DNA from: DASXRU01 sp034665305
GTDB taxonomy: Bacteria > Acidobacteriota > Blastocatellia > Pyrinomonadales > Pyrinomonadaceae
Direction: 5' to 3'
DNA length: 64,000 nt
Assembly: GCA_034665305.1 (NCBI GenBank)
Contig: JAXDFZ010000006.1
Coordinates: forward strand, 1 to 64,000
The translations under genes were made by a program, and so were the position numbers. Shown in pieces: positions 9,910 to 18,820 of this stretch. Every line of letters begins with the position of its first letter. Position 1 is the stretch's first letter. Below the pieces are notes generated by a model. That model worked only from the letters and a program-made list of their open reading frames with translations. It was not told the origin of the DNA and did no database searches.

Positions 9910-11460
9910 ATGAGCGTCGACCAAATGGTTTTCGAAGACGCATTGGAGGTCGGTTCGTTGATGATTCCATCCGGCCCGAAGCCTGAAGCCGTGCCACCCA
10001 TCGTGCTCGGCCTGGACATTGGTACGTCCGGCGCGCGGGCCGGACTTTTTGATGGACGCGGAAATGAAATCGCCGGGTCAACGATTCGCTTCTCGGATAG
10101 TATTTACCAACCATTGCGATCCGGCGTGGACGTCGACGCTAACCAGCTATTTTCTGAGACCGTGCAGGTAATCGACCGTCTGCTGCAACGCGACGATACC
10201 GAGTCAGCGCGGATCGATATCGTAGCTATCTCCTGCTTTTGGCACAGCCTGTTAGGCGTGGGGCGCGATGGCACAGCGTTGACGCCGCTTTATGGGTGGG
10301 CGGATCTGCGTAGTGCTGCCGCGGCTGAACGGCTTAAAAGTAAATGCGATGAAAACGAAGTCCATCAGCGAACGGGCTGCCGCTTTCATCCGAGTTACTG
10401 GCCGGCCAAATTATTATGGCTACGGTCAGAGCAGCAGGATCTCTTTGAGAACGTTCGCACCTGGATGTCGTTCGCTGAATACTTTCAGCAGCGTTTGATT
10501 GGCGAGACAACCTGCTCTGTATCGATGGCTTCAGGGTCCGGTCTCTTAAACCAGCGTGACTGCGAATGGGATTCTGAGTTGCTGCGGATACTCGACCTAA
10601 GCGCCGGCCAACTTCCAGTTATTGCCGGCCCCCGGCAAACTTTAACGAAACTCAAAGATGAAAACCGGGAATTAAGTTGGAAAAGGCTGAACAACGCCCG
10701 GTGGTTTCCGGCGATTGGAGATGGCGCGGCAAGTAATATCGGCGCGGGATGCGTGACCGCGGAATCTGCGTTGCTGATGATCGGAACTTCCGGGGCGATG
10801 CGCATAGTTTATGAGGGCGAGCCTCCCGCCAAAATTCCGCCGGAGTTGTGGTCTTACCGCGTAGACCATCAACGCGTAGTTGTAGGCGGCGCGCTTTCCG
10901 ATGGTGGCGGGCTTTATCGTTGGATGCGCGAAAGGCTGGCGGTGCTTTCCGATGACGAGGGCACAGAACGCGCTCTCGCTGCGATGGACGCTGATTCACA
11001 TGGGCTCACGGTGTTGCCTTTCTGGTCGGGAGAACGAAGCACCGGATGGAACGCTGCTGCACGCGGCGCGATTTTAGGATTGAGTTCAAATACAGAACCA
11101 ATCGACGTCGTGCGCGCATCGATGGAGGGCATCGCTTACCGGTTTGCGCTTATCGCGGAAGCCCTGAAATCCCTGGCGCCGCAGGTTGCGATCTTCGCTG
11201 CCGGCAATGCGCTCCTGGCATCCCCTTGCTGGACTCAGATCGTGTCAGATGTTCTGGGTCAACCCCTAAGGCTTTCAACGGCGGGTGAAGCCTCTCTGCG
11301 AGGGGCAGTACTTTTGGCGTTGTCAGGTGCGGACGGAATTGAGCTGGCTGGCATTCCGACCGCGAGCGATCGAATTTTTGCACCGGACCGGTCGCGACAT
11401 GAAAAGTATCGGCATGCACGCGAAAGACAGCAGCAGGCTTACAAAAAACTGTTTGGTTAG
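9910..11460 (+). CDS. FGGY-family carbohydrate kinase (gluconokinase/xylulokinase-like)
   Basis: 516 residues, the usual size of FGGY kinases. The N-terminal phosphate-binding motif is GLDIGTSGARAGLFD (residues 34-48). Mid-protein IGDGAASNIGAGC and the C-terminal ATP-site segment FAAGNALLASPCWTQIVSDVLG are typical of gluconate/xylulose kinases. It transfers phosphate from ATP to a sugar or sugar acid; the substrate cannot be read from sequence. ATG 9910 is preceded by a weak AAAGAGA; ATG 9961 (MIPSGPK) also fits, since FGGY homologues need only a short lead before the DIGTS strand. Transcribed alone; an inverted repeat ends the unit. Confidence 0.88.
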   Translation: MSVDQMVFEDALEVGSLMIPSGPKPEAVPPIVLGLDIGTSGARAGLFDGRGNEIAGSTIRFSDSIYQPLRSGVDVDANQLFSETVQVIDRLLQRDDTESARIDIVAISCFWHSLLGVGRDGTALTPLYGWADLRSAAAAERLKSKCDENEVHQRTGCRFHPSYWPAKLLWLRSEQQDLFENVRTWMSFAEYFQQRLIGETTCSVSMASGSGLLNQRDCEWDSELLRILDLSAGQLPVIAGPRQTLTKLKDENRELSWKRLNNARWFPAIGDGAASNIGAGCVTAESALLMIGTSGAMRIVYEGEPPAKIPPELWSYRVDHQRVVVGGALSDGGGLYRWMRERLAVLSDDEGTERALAAMDADSHGLTVLPFWSGERSTGWNAAARGAILGLSSNTEPIDVVRASMEGIAYRFALIAEALKSLAPQVAIFAAGNALLASPCWTQIVSDVLGQPLRLSTAGEASLRGAVLLALSGADGIELAGIPTASDRIFAPDRSRHEKYRHARERQQQAYKKLFG

Positions 11461-11468
11461 ATGGTGTT

Positions 11469-11538
11469 CGTAGGGGCGTCCCTCCGTGGCGCCCCCCTTC
11501 TTCGACTCAAATGTGGCGCCCACGGAGGGACGCCCCCA
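11469..11538. repeat. Inverted repeat between convergent genes (GGGGCGTCCCTCCGTGG family)
   Basis: Left arm GGGGCGTCCCTCCGTGGCGCC near 11473 and the matching inverted arm GGCGCCCACGGAGGGACGCC near 11514 flank about 20 bases. It fills the gap between two convergent genes and could act as a bidirectional terminator, although no T-tract follows. Confidence 0.75.
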
Positions 11539-11541
11539 CAG

Positions 11542-11955
11542 TTATCCCAGACCGAGACCGCAGAAACTGCATGAGCGGAAATCTTCCTTGATAAACAATC
11601 CAATCCAGCACAAAGGAAAACAGAGCAGCAGAAGGACGACAAAGAGGATCCAGCCGGCGGTTGAGATTCTCTGTTTTTGAACTGGCGGCGTCGGAGACTG
11701 GCAGTAAGGACATTTGAAAGCAACGTACTGGCCCGGCGCCGGCGCAGTCAGGGGAGCCGGTGGTTGGTAAGCGGCAAACTGCGGCGGCACATACGCTGGT
11801 GGGCGGACTTCGGTTTTGGTTTCCGTTTTAGTGGGACGCTCATGCAGTTCACTGCTGGCGCGCCACGATTCCGCCGCCAGCGGAAGCGGCGTGCCGCATT
11901 TCACGCAGAAACGACCGCTGCCGTTTTCTGCGCCACATGACGTACAAAATGCCAT
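11542..11955 (-). CDS. LITAF-like zinc-ribbon membrane protein
   Basis: 137 residues. An N-terminal double-CxxC zinc ribbon (CTSCGAENGSGRFCVKCGTPL, residues 4-24) and a Pro-rich linker lead to a C-terminal module reading CPYC, about 20 residues, a very hydrophobic segment (AGWILFVVLLLLCFPLCWIG), then SCSFCG. A CxxC knuckle on each side of a hydrophobic stretch is the layout of the LITAF domain, where the hydrophobic part dips into a membrane and the two knuckles form one zinc site. Role in bacteria unknown. It lies 3 bases downstream of the M15-like gene and is probably co-transcribed. Confidence 0.78.
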   Translation of the reverse strand: MAFCTSCGAENGSGRFCVKCGTPLPLAAESWRASSELHERPTKTETKTEVRPPAYVPPQFAAYQPPAPLTAPAPGQYVAFKCPYCQSPTPPVQKQRISTAGWILFVVLLLLCFPLCWIGLFIKEDFRSCSFCGLGLG

Positions 11956-11958
11956 AGC

Positions 11959-12786
11959 TTAAGCCTGCGTGCCGGCCAATAGTTTTTCGTCGCCGGGTTC
12001 AACGTTCGGAATCCAGAACGCCTGACCCTGGACCACCACTCGCTTCAAACCGCGTTGCGGCAGTTCCGCTTCGCGAAAACCCAGAAACGTGAAGTGCGGT
12101 AGATCACTCAACACAGTTTGAAACCAGCCGTGCTCCGCGAGAATCTCACGAACGCGCGGATTGTGAAACTCTATGACATCGAACGCCAGCATGGCCACGT
12201 GCTGTGAAGTACCGGGCGCAGCAATGGAATAAAGCACCGACTTTGAGAGGTCTTTGCTGAAATATATACCGTCCTGCTCCAGGTCCAGAACGGCGCGCAC
12301 CTGCTGGTCCATCGGCAGGTTTTTCAGCCACTCAACCTGTTCGGCGGAAAGCCGGTCTTGCTTGTGCCAGTGGTCCAGGGCCGGCAGGAAACGCGTGTTC
12401 CATAGTCGCAAACTATCATCGTAGCTACGGCGTGCGGCTTCCGCGCCATCTCGCGGAGTAATCTCCAATCCTTCATCGTGCGCTTGCTGCCGCGCGCGCA
12501 GCAGGGCCCTCATGGCAGCAGGTTGTAATTCAATTTGGGCGCCATCAATGGTTGCAGCATTAAAGCCCGCGGCTAACTGGAATTGGCGTACCTCGGCTTC
12601 ACTATTGAAGACACAAACCGGTGGCGGAACCACTTCAGGCGTAGCCACAAACATAGCGCCATAATCTTCGAGCATGCGCCGCGCGACGCCGTCCAGCGGC
12701 GGACAGATCTCTGCGAGAGTCATATTTCGCTCGCGCAAAGCTTCGCGCAGGGCACAGTAAAATGGGGAGTTATTCAAACTGTCCAT
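11959..12786 (-). CDS. M15 (VanY)-type metallopeptidase homologue
   Basis: 275 residues. The C-terminal half carries GTSQHVAMLAFDV followed about 35 residues later by LPHFTFLG. These match the zinc-ligand motifs of the M15B/VanY D,D-carboxypeptidases (SxHxxGxAxD and the ...WHxRY-type second His motif), giving His, Asp and His as presumptive ligands. The middle has SYDDSLRLWNTRF and LDLEQDGIYFSKDLSKS. No signal peptide or membrane anchor is visible, unusual for an enzyme acting on peptidoglycan; it may be cytosolic or exported in a non-standard way. First gene of a probable pair with the LITAF-like protein. Family call is by motif, activity is inference. Confidence 0.65.
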   Translation of the reverse strand: MDSLNNSPFYCALREALRERNMTLAEICPPLDGVARRMLEDYGAMFVATPEVVPPPVCVFNSEAEVRQFQLAAGFNAATIDGAQIELQPAAMRALLRARQQAHDEGLEITPRDGAEAARRSYDDSLRLWNTRFLPALDHWHKQDRLSAEQVEWLKNLPMDQQVRAVLDLEQDGIYFSKDLSKSVLYSIAAPGTSQHVAMLAFDVIEFHNPRVREILAEHGWFQTVLSDLPHFTFLGFREAELPQRGLKRVVVQGQAFWIPNVEPGDEKLLAGTQA

Positions 12787-12830
12787 AAGCGTTGGCTAGG
12801 AAAACCTAGACAGTGTATAAGGCAAAACCC

Positions 12831-12858
12831 TTGACAGCCAACTGCAAAAATATAGAAT
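12831..12858 (+). promoter_or_regulatory. Sigma-70-type promoter of the DUF1761 gene
   Basis: TTGACA at 12831-12836, 16-base spacer, TAGAAT at 12853-12858 (or TATAGA at 12851 with a 14-base spacer). Transcription would begin near 12865, about 80 bases before the ATG of the DUF1761 gene. Confidence 0.6.
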
Positions 12859-12943
12859 CCGCCCGCCTGAGGCGATAAGGGCGTTAGAAGAAATCGCGTG
12901 TCGCAGTTCGTTTCATTAACCCCCAACTGAAGGAGAGTTCGAT

Positions 12944-13390
12944 ATGAAAATCAAGTATCTCGCAGTGCTGGTCGCGGCGATCATTCACTGGATACTGGGT
13001 GGACTTTGGTACGGAGTGTTCTTCACCAACGCCTTTATGTCCCGGATAACCCCGCAACAGCTTCAGAAGATGGAAAGTCAGAAAGAGGGAATGGCGCTGG
13101 GAATTGCGTTCATCATGTCCCTGGTACTCTGCTACATCCTGGCCCACTTTGTGCAATACACCAAAGCGACGTCGGCGATGGCCGGTGCACAAACGGCGTT
13201 CTGGCTGTGGCTGGGATTCATCGTCACTACGAACATCGCCACCGTTTTATTTGAAGCCAGGCCACGCGGGCTCTTCCTAATCAACATTTCATATCAATTC
13301 GTAGCCTGCATCATTGCGGGAGTGATCCTCGCGGTGTGGCGGACGCGCGAACCTGAAGAAGTGGCGGTCTCTCAAGGACCTAATTCTTAA
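12944..13390 (+). CDS. DUF1761 small membrane protein
   Basis: 148 residues with four predicted membrane helices (residues about 5-25, 50-70, 80-105, 115-135). The N-terminal YLAVLVAAIIHWILGGLWYGVFF and the LWLGF segment in helix 3 are characteristic of DUF1761. Function unknown; found as single inner-membrane proteins in many bacteria. AAGGAG lies 8 bases before the ATG. Its stop overlaps by four bases the stop of the convergent oxidoreductase gene, leaving no room for a terminator. Confidence 0.85.
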   Translation: MKIKYLAVLVAAIIHWILGGLWYGVFFTNAFMSRITPQQLQKMESQKEGMALGIAFIMSLVLCYILAHFVQYTKATSAMAGAQTAFWLWLGFIVTTNIATVLFEARPRGLFLINISYQFVACIIAGVILAVWRTREPEEVAVSQGPNS

Positions 13391-14403
13391 GGCACTAGTA
13401 CAACCTTGCCCGTGTTCTTGCGAGACTCGATATGGGTATGCGCAGCGCCGGCTTCCGCGAACGGGAAGGCGCGATCGACATGTGGCCGGATCCATCCGGC
13501 TTCGGCGCCGCGCAGGATTTCTCTCGTCCATTCTCCAACCATTTCCGGTTCGTGGAAGATGTGACCGAGGTTCAGGCCGAACACGCCACGATTTTTGTTG
13601 ATTAAGCCAAAGGGATGAAAACGTGGCGTCTGGGCCACAGCTTTTAGCATCTTGAGTTTGCCGGCGATGCCGGTTGCGGAAGCGGCGGAGACGCCGAACA
13701 TTCCCAACCGGCCCGTGTGCCGCAACGCGCGGTAGCTTTTCTTCCAGTGCCCCCCGCCAATCGGATCAATCACCAGTTGCACGCCGCGGTCTTCAGTCAA
13801 TTTCATCAGCACCGGCAACCAATCCTGATTGCGATAATCGATTGGATGATCCAGTCCGCGTGCCCGCAGGAAATCATGCTTCGCGGGCGAGGCCGTGCCG
13901 AACGTTTCGGCGCCGATGTGTTTCGCGATGTCGAGTGCAGCGAGGCCAACACCCCCACCGGCGTTGTGAATTAGCACTGACTCGCCCTTGCGCAAGCCAC
14001 CCATGACAACCAGCAGCGCGTACGCAGTGAGGTAGTTGACCGGGATGGCCGCGCCTTCTTCAAACGTCAACGATTCCGGTTTCGGAAAGATCTGCATCGG
14101 CTTCACCACGACAAATTCTGACTGGCCGCCAAACTTTGTCATCGCGATTACCGCCTTACCGAGTAAGGTTTGATCGACATCAGGGCCAACTTCATCAATC
14201 AGGCCGCAGACTTCATAGCCCATCACGCATGGCTTTGGCGGGCAGTCCGGATAAAGACCCTGGCGCGCGAGGATGTCGGCAAAATTAAGGCCCGCCGCGT
14301 GAACAGCGATGCGCAGCTCGTCCGCCTGTGGATGAGGATCGGGCTTCTCTTCGACGCGGAGCATTTCAACTCCGCCACTGGCAGTGGTAACGATTTGGCG
14401 CAT
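13387..14403 (-). CDS. MDR-family zinc-independent NAD(P)H quinone oxidoreductase-like enzyme
   Basis: 338 residues, a medium-chain dehydrogenase/reductase. The GroES-like N-terminal half has GLNFADILARQGLYP and PCVMGYEVCGLIDEVG; the Rossmann half has HNAGGGVGLAALDIAKHIG (glycine motif 148-153). The structural-zinc cysteine cluster and catalytic zinc ligands of alcohol dehydrogenases are absent, placing it with the quinone oxidoreductase/VAT-1 group, which reduce quinones or enones with NADPH. Substrate unknown. Overlaps the convergent DUF1761 gene at the stop codons. Confidence 0.88.
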   Translation of the reverse strand: MRQIVTTASGGVEMLRVEEKPDPHPQADELRIAVHAAGLNFADILARQGLYPDCPPKPCVMGYEVCGLIDEVGPDVDQTLLGKAVIAMTKFGGQSEFVVVKPMQIFPKPESLTFEEGAAIPVNYLTAYALLVVMGGLRKGESVLIHNAGGGVGLAALDIAKHIGAETFGTASPAKHDFLRARGLDHPIDYRNQDWLPVLMKLTEDRGVQLVIDPIGGGHWKKSYRALRHTGRLGMFGVSAASATGIAGKLKMLKAVAQTPRFHPFGLINKNRGVFGLNLGHIFHEPEMVGEWTREILRGAEAGWIRPHVDRAFPFAEAGAAHTHIESRKNTGKVVLVP

Positions 14404-14428
14404 TTATCTTCGAACGGATCCTGTTCGT

Positions 14429-15325
14429 TCAGCGAATGGCGGCGGCCAGGGTTTGCTTGCCGATGAATACCCGAACCTTTTTCACGCTGGAAAACTGACG
14501 AGCGGTTGCCTCCAATTGCCCGACGATGCGTGGCTCATCGCAGACGCCGGCGACCGACACCGTGCCCGAAATTCGAATCGTCGCCGTACCCCCTGCGATC
14601 GCCACGCTTTTCAAAGCGAGGTGGTCGCCTTTCCAAAAGTTTTGCAGTCCCGGGTAATCAGCCGATTCCGGCGGCAGCGACAACAATTCCTGGAGCGCGG
14701 CCTTCAATAACGCTTTGGTGGCCGGGATGCTTCGCGTCACCGGAACCAAACTGTCATCGCAGCCGACCTTCCGGCCTCGTTTACCTTTGTCGTCGAGGGC
14801 GATCAGGTAAACCTTGACGTCACGCTTCGACGCCGCCCCGGTCGCTGCGTTTTCTAGAATTCCCCGGAGGTCGGCGCCATCGTCATACTTGATGTTGGTG
14901 ATTCGCCAGTCGCTCCCGCGCTGGATCAGCAGGAAAGTTATCTCTTTGGGTTGACCAAAATTCTCAAACGAAACTCGCACGCCGGCGGTACCTGCGCTAT
15001 AGACGGGATCATGAATAGCAAACTTCTTAATCTCCATGTCCTGAGCATTGAACAAAGGATCGCCGTCGATGGCGCCAACTTCGCCCTTTGAACGGATCGC
15101 GTCCTGCAGAATCAGGTTGACCAACGTCCTATCAAAATACCTGTCGAGCAGCGCGCGGCTTTTGGCCTGAAAAAACGGGCTGCGGCGTTTATGCTGCTTG
15201 TAAAGATTCGAAACCAGGATGGCGGCAGACATCCGTGGTTTCGGAGCAGCCGCGTGCGCAGCCGAATAAGAACCAGCGAATAGCCCCAGGATTGCCAGGA
15301 CGAAGATTCGTTTGTTGGTTTTCAT
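14429..15325 (-). CDS. Secreted protein with DUF3828-like and GerMN domains
   Basis: 298 residues. Signal peptide at 1-25 (FVLAILGLFAGSYSAAHAA). Residues about 33-155 resemble DUF3828 (LVSNLYKQHKRRSPFFQAKSRALLDRYF; FLLIQRGSDWRITNIKY). Residues 170-295 form a GerMN domain: VKVYLIALDDKG, LLKAALQELL, GTATIRISGTVS, VGQLEATARQFSSVKKVRVFI. GerMN domains occur in spore and cell-envelope lipoproteins; here it is probably periplasmic. It lies 25 bases upstream of the MDR gene on the same strand, so the two may be co-transcribed. Confidence 0.8.
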   Translation of the reverse strand: MKTNKRIFVLAILGLFAGSYSAAHAAAPKPRMSAAILVSNLYKQHKRRSPFFQAKSRALLDRYFDRTLVNLILQDAIRSKGEVGAIDGDPLFNAQDMEIKKFAIHDPVYSAGTAGVRVSFENFGQPKEITFLLIQRGSDWRITNIKYDDGADLRGILENAATGAASKRDVKVYLIALDDKGKRGRKVGCDDSLVPVTRSIPATKALLKAALQELLSLPPESADYPGLQNFWKGDHLALKSVAIAGGTATIRISGTVSVAGVCDEPRIVGQLEATARQFSSVKKVRVFIGKQTLAAAIR

Positions 15326-15444
15326 GAAATTAGCCCTCTGCGTAAGCGCTCAGTGTTCGCCGGCGACGCAACTTCCTGGTTTGTCCTCATTTCTGCGAGG
15401 CGGGATTATCGCATATACCTTCGGGAGTTGTACGAGATTAATCC

Positions 15445-15474
15445 TTGAACAAGGCTACGGTTTCCGGCTAAGGT
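15445..15474 (+). promoter_or_regulatory. Predicted promoter upstream of the GT-A glycosyltransferase
   Basis: TTGAAC at 15445-15450, 18-base spacer ending TTTCCGGC, TAAGGT at 15469-15474. The block TTTCCGGCTAAGGTACG is shared almost exactly with 21191-21207 upstream of the sugar-binding protein, where TTGAAC stands 17 bases before TAAGGT. Two independent copies at the right place make a real promoter class plausible. Confidence 0.55.
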
Positions 15475-15527
15475 ACGGCGCGACGAACCCTTAACAATTC
15501 CGGCCAACGAGCTTTCAATGGGAACGC

Positions 15528-16451
15528 ATGCGTACTCCTGTCGCACTCTTCATTTTTAATCGACCGGACATAACCGCGCAGGTGTTCGCCGAAATCGCGC
15601 GCGCCCGGCCGAAGGTACTGTTGGTTGTTGCCGATGGACCGCGCGCGGATCGTCCCGACGAAATCGAAAGGTGCGCGGCCGCCAGAGCCATCATCGAAAA
15701 GGTGGATTGGGACTGTCGCGTGCAGAAAAATTACGCGGCTACTAATCTGGGATGTAAGGTCCGCGTTACGTCAGGGATTGACTGGGTGTTCGAGCGGGAG
15801 GAAGAAGCGATCATCCTCGAGGACGATTGCCTGCCACATCAAAGTTTTTTCCGTTTTTGCGATGAGTTGTTGGAGAGATATCGTTCTCACGAATCGGTGA
15901 TGGCAGTTTGCGGCGACAACTATCTGTTTGGCCGCAAGCCCGTGACTCACAGTTATTTCTTTCATCGTCTGGCCGGAGGTTGGGGATGGGCCACCTGGCG
16001 GCGAGCATGGAGGCATTATGATCCGGAGATGAAACTGTGGCCGGCTGTGCGGGAAACTTCGTGGCTAAGAGAAATTTTGGGCGACGCTCGGGCGATCAAG
16101 TACTGGCGTAAGATTTTCGATCTGGTCTATGCCGGCGACGAGATTGATACCTGGGATTACCAGTGGCTCTTTGCGCTTTGGATGCGACAGGGAATAGCGG
16201 CCACCGCCGGTGTCAACCTCGTGACTAATATTGGTTGGGGAGTTGGCGCGACGCACACTTTTGATCACGACAGCGTGCTGGCCAACATTCCCCTGGGCGA
16301 GATGTCGTTTCCGTTGAGACATCCGCCGGACGTAATCGTCGATCCTGAGGCGGATCAGTTGATTTTTGAGAACATTTATTTGCCAGAGGTCGCGAAGCTC
16401 TCACGCCGCCTGCGTCGGCGACTGTCCCGCTTGTTCCATGCCCCAAAGTGA
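15528..16451 (+). CDS. GT-A fold glycosyltransferase (family 2-like)
   Basis: 307 residues. N-terminal TPVALFIFNRPDITAQVF is the nucleotide-sugar-binding start of a GT-A domain; VADGPRADRPDE and the metal-binding LEDDCLPHQSFFRFCDELL (acidic DDC motif) follow. HRLAGGWGWATWRRAWRHYD is typical of a GNT-I-like/GT2 group found in polysaccharide clusters. The basic C-terminus (RRLRRRLSRLF) may touch the membrane. Probably transfers a sugar to a lipid-linked glycan at the inner membrane. It faces the minus-strand polysaccharide genes, ending 7 bases from the methyltransferase stop. Confidence 0.85.
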   Translation: MRTPVALFIFNRPDITAQVFAEIARARPKVLLVVADGPRADRPDEIERCAAARAIIEKVDWDCRVQKNYAATNLGCKVRVTSGIDWVFEREEEAIILEDDCLPHQSFFRFCDELLERYRSHESVMAVCGDNYLFGRKPVTHSYFFHRLAGGWGWATWRRAWRHYDPEMKLWPAVRETSWLREILGDARAIKYWRKIFDLVYAGDEIDTWDYQWLFALWMRQGIAATAGVNLVTNIGWGVGATHTFDHDSVLANIPLGEMSFPLRHPPDVIVDPEADQLIFENIYLPEVAKLSRRLRRRLSRLFHAPK

Positions 16452-16458
16452 TCGTGCA

Positions 16459-17238
16459 TCAAATCGCCTGCGCCACGCAGAGCACGTTCCAACTGTTAAC
16501 GTCAGGTTCCCGATCAAAATCCGGAAAGCTTCTCATTCGTACGAGTGCAAAATCAGCGAAATGCAGGTTCACTCGCAGATCGCCTGGAAAAAAGTAGCGC
16601 ATCGTATGCGTTTCCTTGATGAGCGACGAGGGGCTTTCGTCTTCTTGACGCTGAACCTGATAGCGCACTGTGCATAGCTGGCGTGATTCGTCTAACTCCG
16701 CTTCGGCTGATCTCACGATCTTTCCCGAGGCCGTCGGCATTTCTTTAGTCCGCGGTGCCGGTCGTTCGTGGACCACGGCGGGACCGTACCAAAAGTCAAA
16801 GAGGAGGATGCCGCCGGTGCGCAGGTGGCGTCGCGCAGTCCGGAGCGCGTCGAGGGCATGGTATTCAGTCAGTTGATAACCAAGCACGGCAAACATCATC
16901 AGGGCCGCGTCAAAAGTGCAGTGAAGATCCAGGTCGCTGATGTCGCCGGAACGAAAATCTACTGTAAGTAAGCGCGTGCTCGCTTTGTGGCGCGCCTGGT
17001 CCAACATGGACGGCGAACGATCTGCGCCGACCACATGATACCCACGCTCGGCCAGACGGATGGCGTGCCCCCCGGTACCGCACCCGAGGTCGAGGATCGT
17101 GTGAATGGGCCGGCCGCCATTAGCGGCTCCGTACGTTTTGAAGAGGCGTTCGATCAGATCGCATTCGCCTTCATAATCTTTGTCCGCGTAAAGCGCGTCG
17201 TAACTTTCAGCGTAGTCCTGTCCGAAAACTTCGCTCAT
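16459..17238 (-). CDS. Class I SAM-dependent methyltransferase (polysaccharide locus)
   Basis: 259 residues. SAM motif I is ILDLGCGTGGHAIRLAERG (49-67), followed by VVGADRSPSMLDQA and a DLHCTFDAALMMFAVLGYQ segment. Last gene of the minus-strand cluster; its ATG overlaps the stop of the aminotransferase by four bases (translational coupling), so it probably methylates the aminosugar or a late intermediate of the same glycan. Substrate not determinable. Confidence 0.85.
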   Translation of the reverse strand: MSEVFGQDYAESYDALYADKDYEGECDLIERLFKTYGAANGGRPIHTILDLGCGTGGHAIRLAERGYHVVGADRSPSMLDQARHKASTRLLTVDFRSGDISDLDLHCTFDAALMMFAVLGYQLTEYHALDALRTARRHLRTGGILLFDFWYGPAVVHERPAPRTKEMPTASGKIVRSAEAELDESRQLCTVRYQVQRQEDESPSSLIKETHTMRYFFPGDLRVNLHFADFALVRMRSFPDFDREPDVNSWNVLCVAQAI

Positions 17239-18371
17239 TCAAGTACCTCGCGCACGGCCGCGCACACCTCATCCAACTGATCGTCAGTAAGCGCGAGACC
17301 CGATGGAAGATAGAGTCCCTGGCGCGCCAGTTTTTCGGTGACCGGATAGCGCTCGCCCAGGAACAGCCCGCGCTTCTGAAAAACAGGTTGCTCGTGCATT
17401 CCCAGGAAGAAAGGTCGCGTATCCACGCCACGTTCCCGCAGTTTGCATGCCAGTTCACTGTTGTTCATGCCGCTGTCATCGGCAAGCACGACGCCGTACA
17501 TCCAATAGACGTTGCGCGCCCAGGGCGCTTTCGCAGCCAGGGACAGTTTTGCGACGTTGCTAAGCCGGTCGGAGTAGTCACGCCCGATGCGGCGTTTGCG
17601 CGCGACGATCTCATTGATTCGTTCGAGTTGCGCCAAGCCCAGCGCAGCCTGCAAATTCGTCAAGCGAAAGTTCCACCCCAGGTCTTCGTGGTGGAAGCGC
17701 CTATCTGTTTGAAAACAAAGATTTCGCAGCGAACGTGCTTTGCGATCCAGTTCCGGGTCGTCAGTCAGCACCATTCCGCCCTCGCCAGTTGTAATTGGCT
17801 TGTTAGCATAGAAGCTGAAGGTGGTTAGCGCTCCAAAGCTGCCGCAGCGATGCCAAGTCGGATTTTCAGTGTTCCGACCGCACAGGTATTCCGCGCCATG
17901 CGCTTCGGCGGCGTCTTCAATAATCTTGAGACCATACTTGTCAGCTAACTGCACCAGAGGGTCAACGTCCACCGGATGGCCATAAGTATGGACCAGGAGC
18001 AAAGCCCGGGTGCGGGAGGTAATTTTCTCCTCGACGCGGGTTGGATCCATGCACCAGGTTTGCGGATCCGAATCAACCAACACCGGAACGCAACCGTTAG
18101 CGATGATGGCAAGGGCACAGGAAATAATCGTAAAGCTGGGCATGATCACTTCGTCGCCCGGCTCCAGGTTGAGACAGGCCACCGCCACTGTCAGGGCCGC
18201 AGTGCCGCTGCTGACCGATATTCCGTGGCGTCGCCCGCAATAAGCGGCCCAGCCCTCTTCAAACTCCCGAACGAAGCGACCCTCCGACGAAACCCATCCT
18301 GTCCGGACGCACTCCGACACATATTCCAATTCACGTCCGGCGGAGACCACTGGTTCGTTAACCGGAATCAT
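17235..18371 (-). CDS. DegT/DnrJ/EryC1/StrS-family sugar aminotransferase
   Basis: 378 residues, the full PLP-dependent nucleotide-sugar aminotransferase. The Schiff-base lysine is Lys191 in FSFYANKPITTGEGG; the PLP-ring aspartate is D153 in IEDAAEAHGA. The YANKxITTGEGG context is typical of perosamine synthase-like enzymes that aminate a 4-keto-6-deoxy NDP-sugar using glutamate. The N-terminal PVNEPVVSAGRELEYVSECVRTGWVSS is the usual substrate-binding start. Lies between the cupin gene (3 bases) and the methyltransferase (overlap). It should supply a 4-amino-6-deoxyhexose to a surface glycan. Confidence 0.9.
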   Translation of the reverse strand: MIPVNEPVVSAGRELEYVSECVRTGWVSSEGRFVREFEEGWAAYCGRRHGISVSSGTAALTVAVACLNLEPGDEVIMPSFTIISCALAIIANGCVPVLVDSDPQTWCMDPTRVEEKITSRTRALLLVHTYGHPVDVDPLVQLADKYGLKIIEDAAEAHGAEYLCGRNTENPTWHRCGSFGALTTFSFYANKPITTGEGGMVLTDDPELDRKARSLRNLCFQTDRRFHHEDLGWNFRLTNLQAALGLAQLERINEIVARKRRIGRDYSDRLSNVAKLSLAAKAPWARNVYWMYGVVLADDSGMNNSELACKLRERGVDTRPFFLGMHEQPVFQKRGLFLGERYPVTEKLARQGLYLPSGLALTDDQLDEVCAAVREVLE

Positions 18372-18374
18372 TTT

Positions 18375-18779
18375 TCAGAATTGTTCTTTCTCAAGAAATC
18401 CCCGGTAGGGCCCCTGCTTAATCTCGAGGAAGACGGTGTCTGCCAGCATGCGAAATCCGTGACCGGCTTCAAAAAGAATCAGGACATCTCCGATGCAAAG
18501 CTCGCGGGTCGCTACCAGCGTGTGATCGCTATCGTAAATATCAACTTCGCAGCGGCCCTGGCGAACTACCAGCACTTCAGAGGTCCCTGAAATCGTGCGC
18601 TCGACGGCGCCGTGAGAATGACGGGATATTTCTTCGCCAGCCAGATGGGCGATGAATCCCACTTGTAGGTTCCGCTCGGGAGGCGTTACGAAAGTCGTTT
18701 CCTCCGGGTCGCCGGCGGCCGCTTTCACGACATAGGCCAACAGCTTACCGTTAGCGACGATGCTCTCGGTGTTCTTCAT
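18375..18779 (-). CDS. Cupin-fold protein of the polysaccharide locus
   Basis: 134 residues, one conserved beta-barrel. GEEISRHSHGAVERTISGTSEVLVVRQGRCEVDIYD has the spacing of cupin motif 1 (HxH followed by E), and IGDVLILFEAGHGFRML that of motif 2. Similar small cupins sit in glycan clusters as sugar isomerases or binding proteins. It lies 3 bases before the aminotransferase. Activity unknown. Confidence 0.78.
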   Translation of the reverse strand: MKNTESIVANGKLLAYVVKAAAGDPEETTFVTPPERNLQVGFIAHLAGEEISRHSHGAVERTISGTSEVLVVRQGRCEVDIYDSDHTLVATRELCIGDVLILFEAGHGFRMLADTVFLEIKQGPYRGFLEKEQF

Positions 18780-18820
18780 AAATGAAACCCGGTGGAGGCC
18801 CCGGCTGCACTTGCGTTCAA

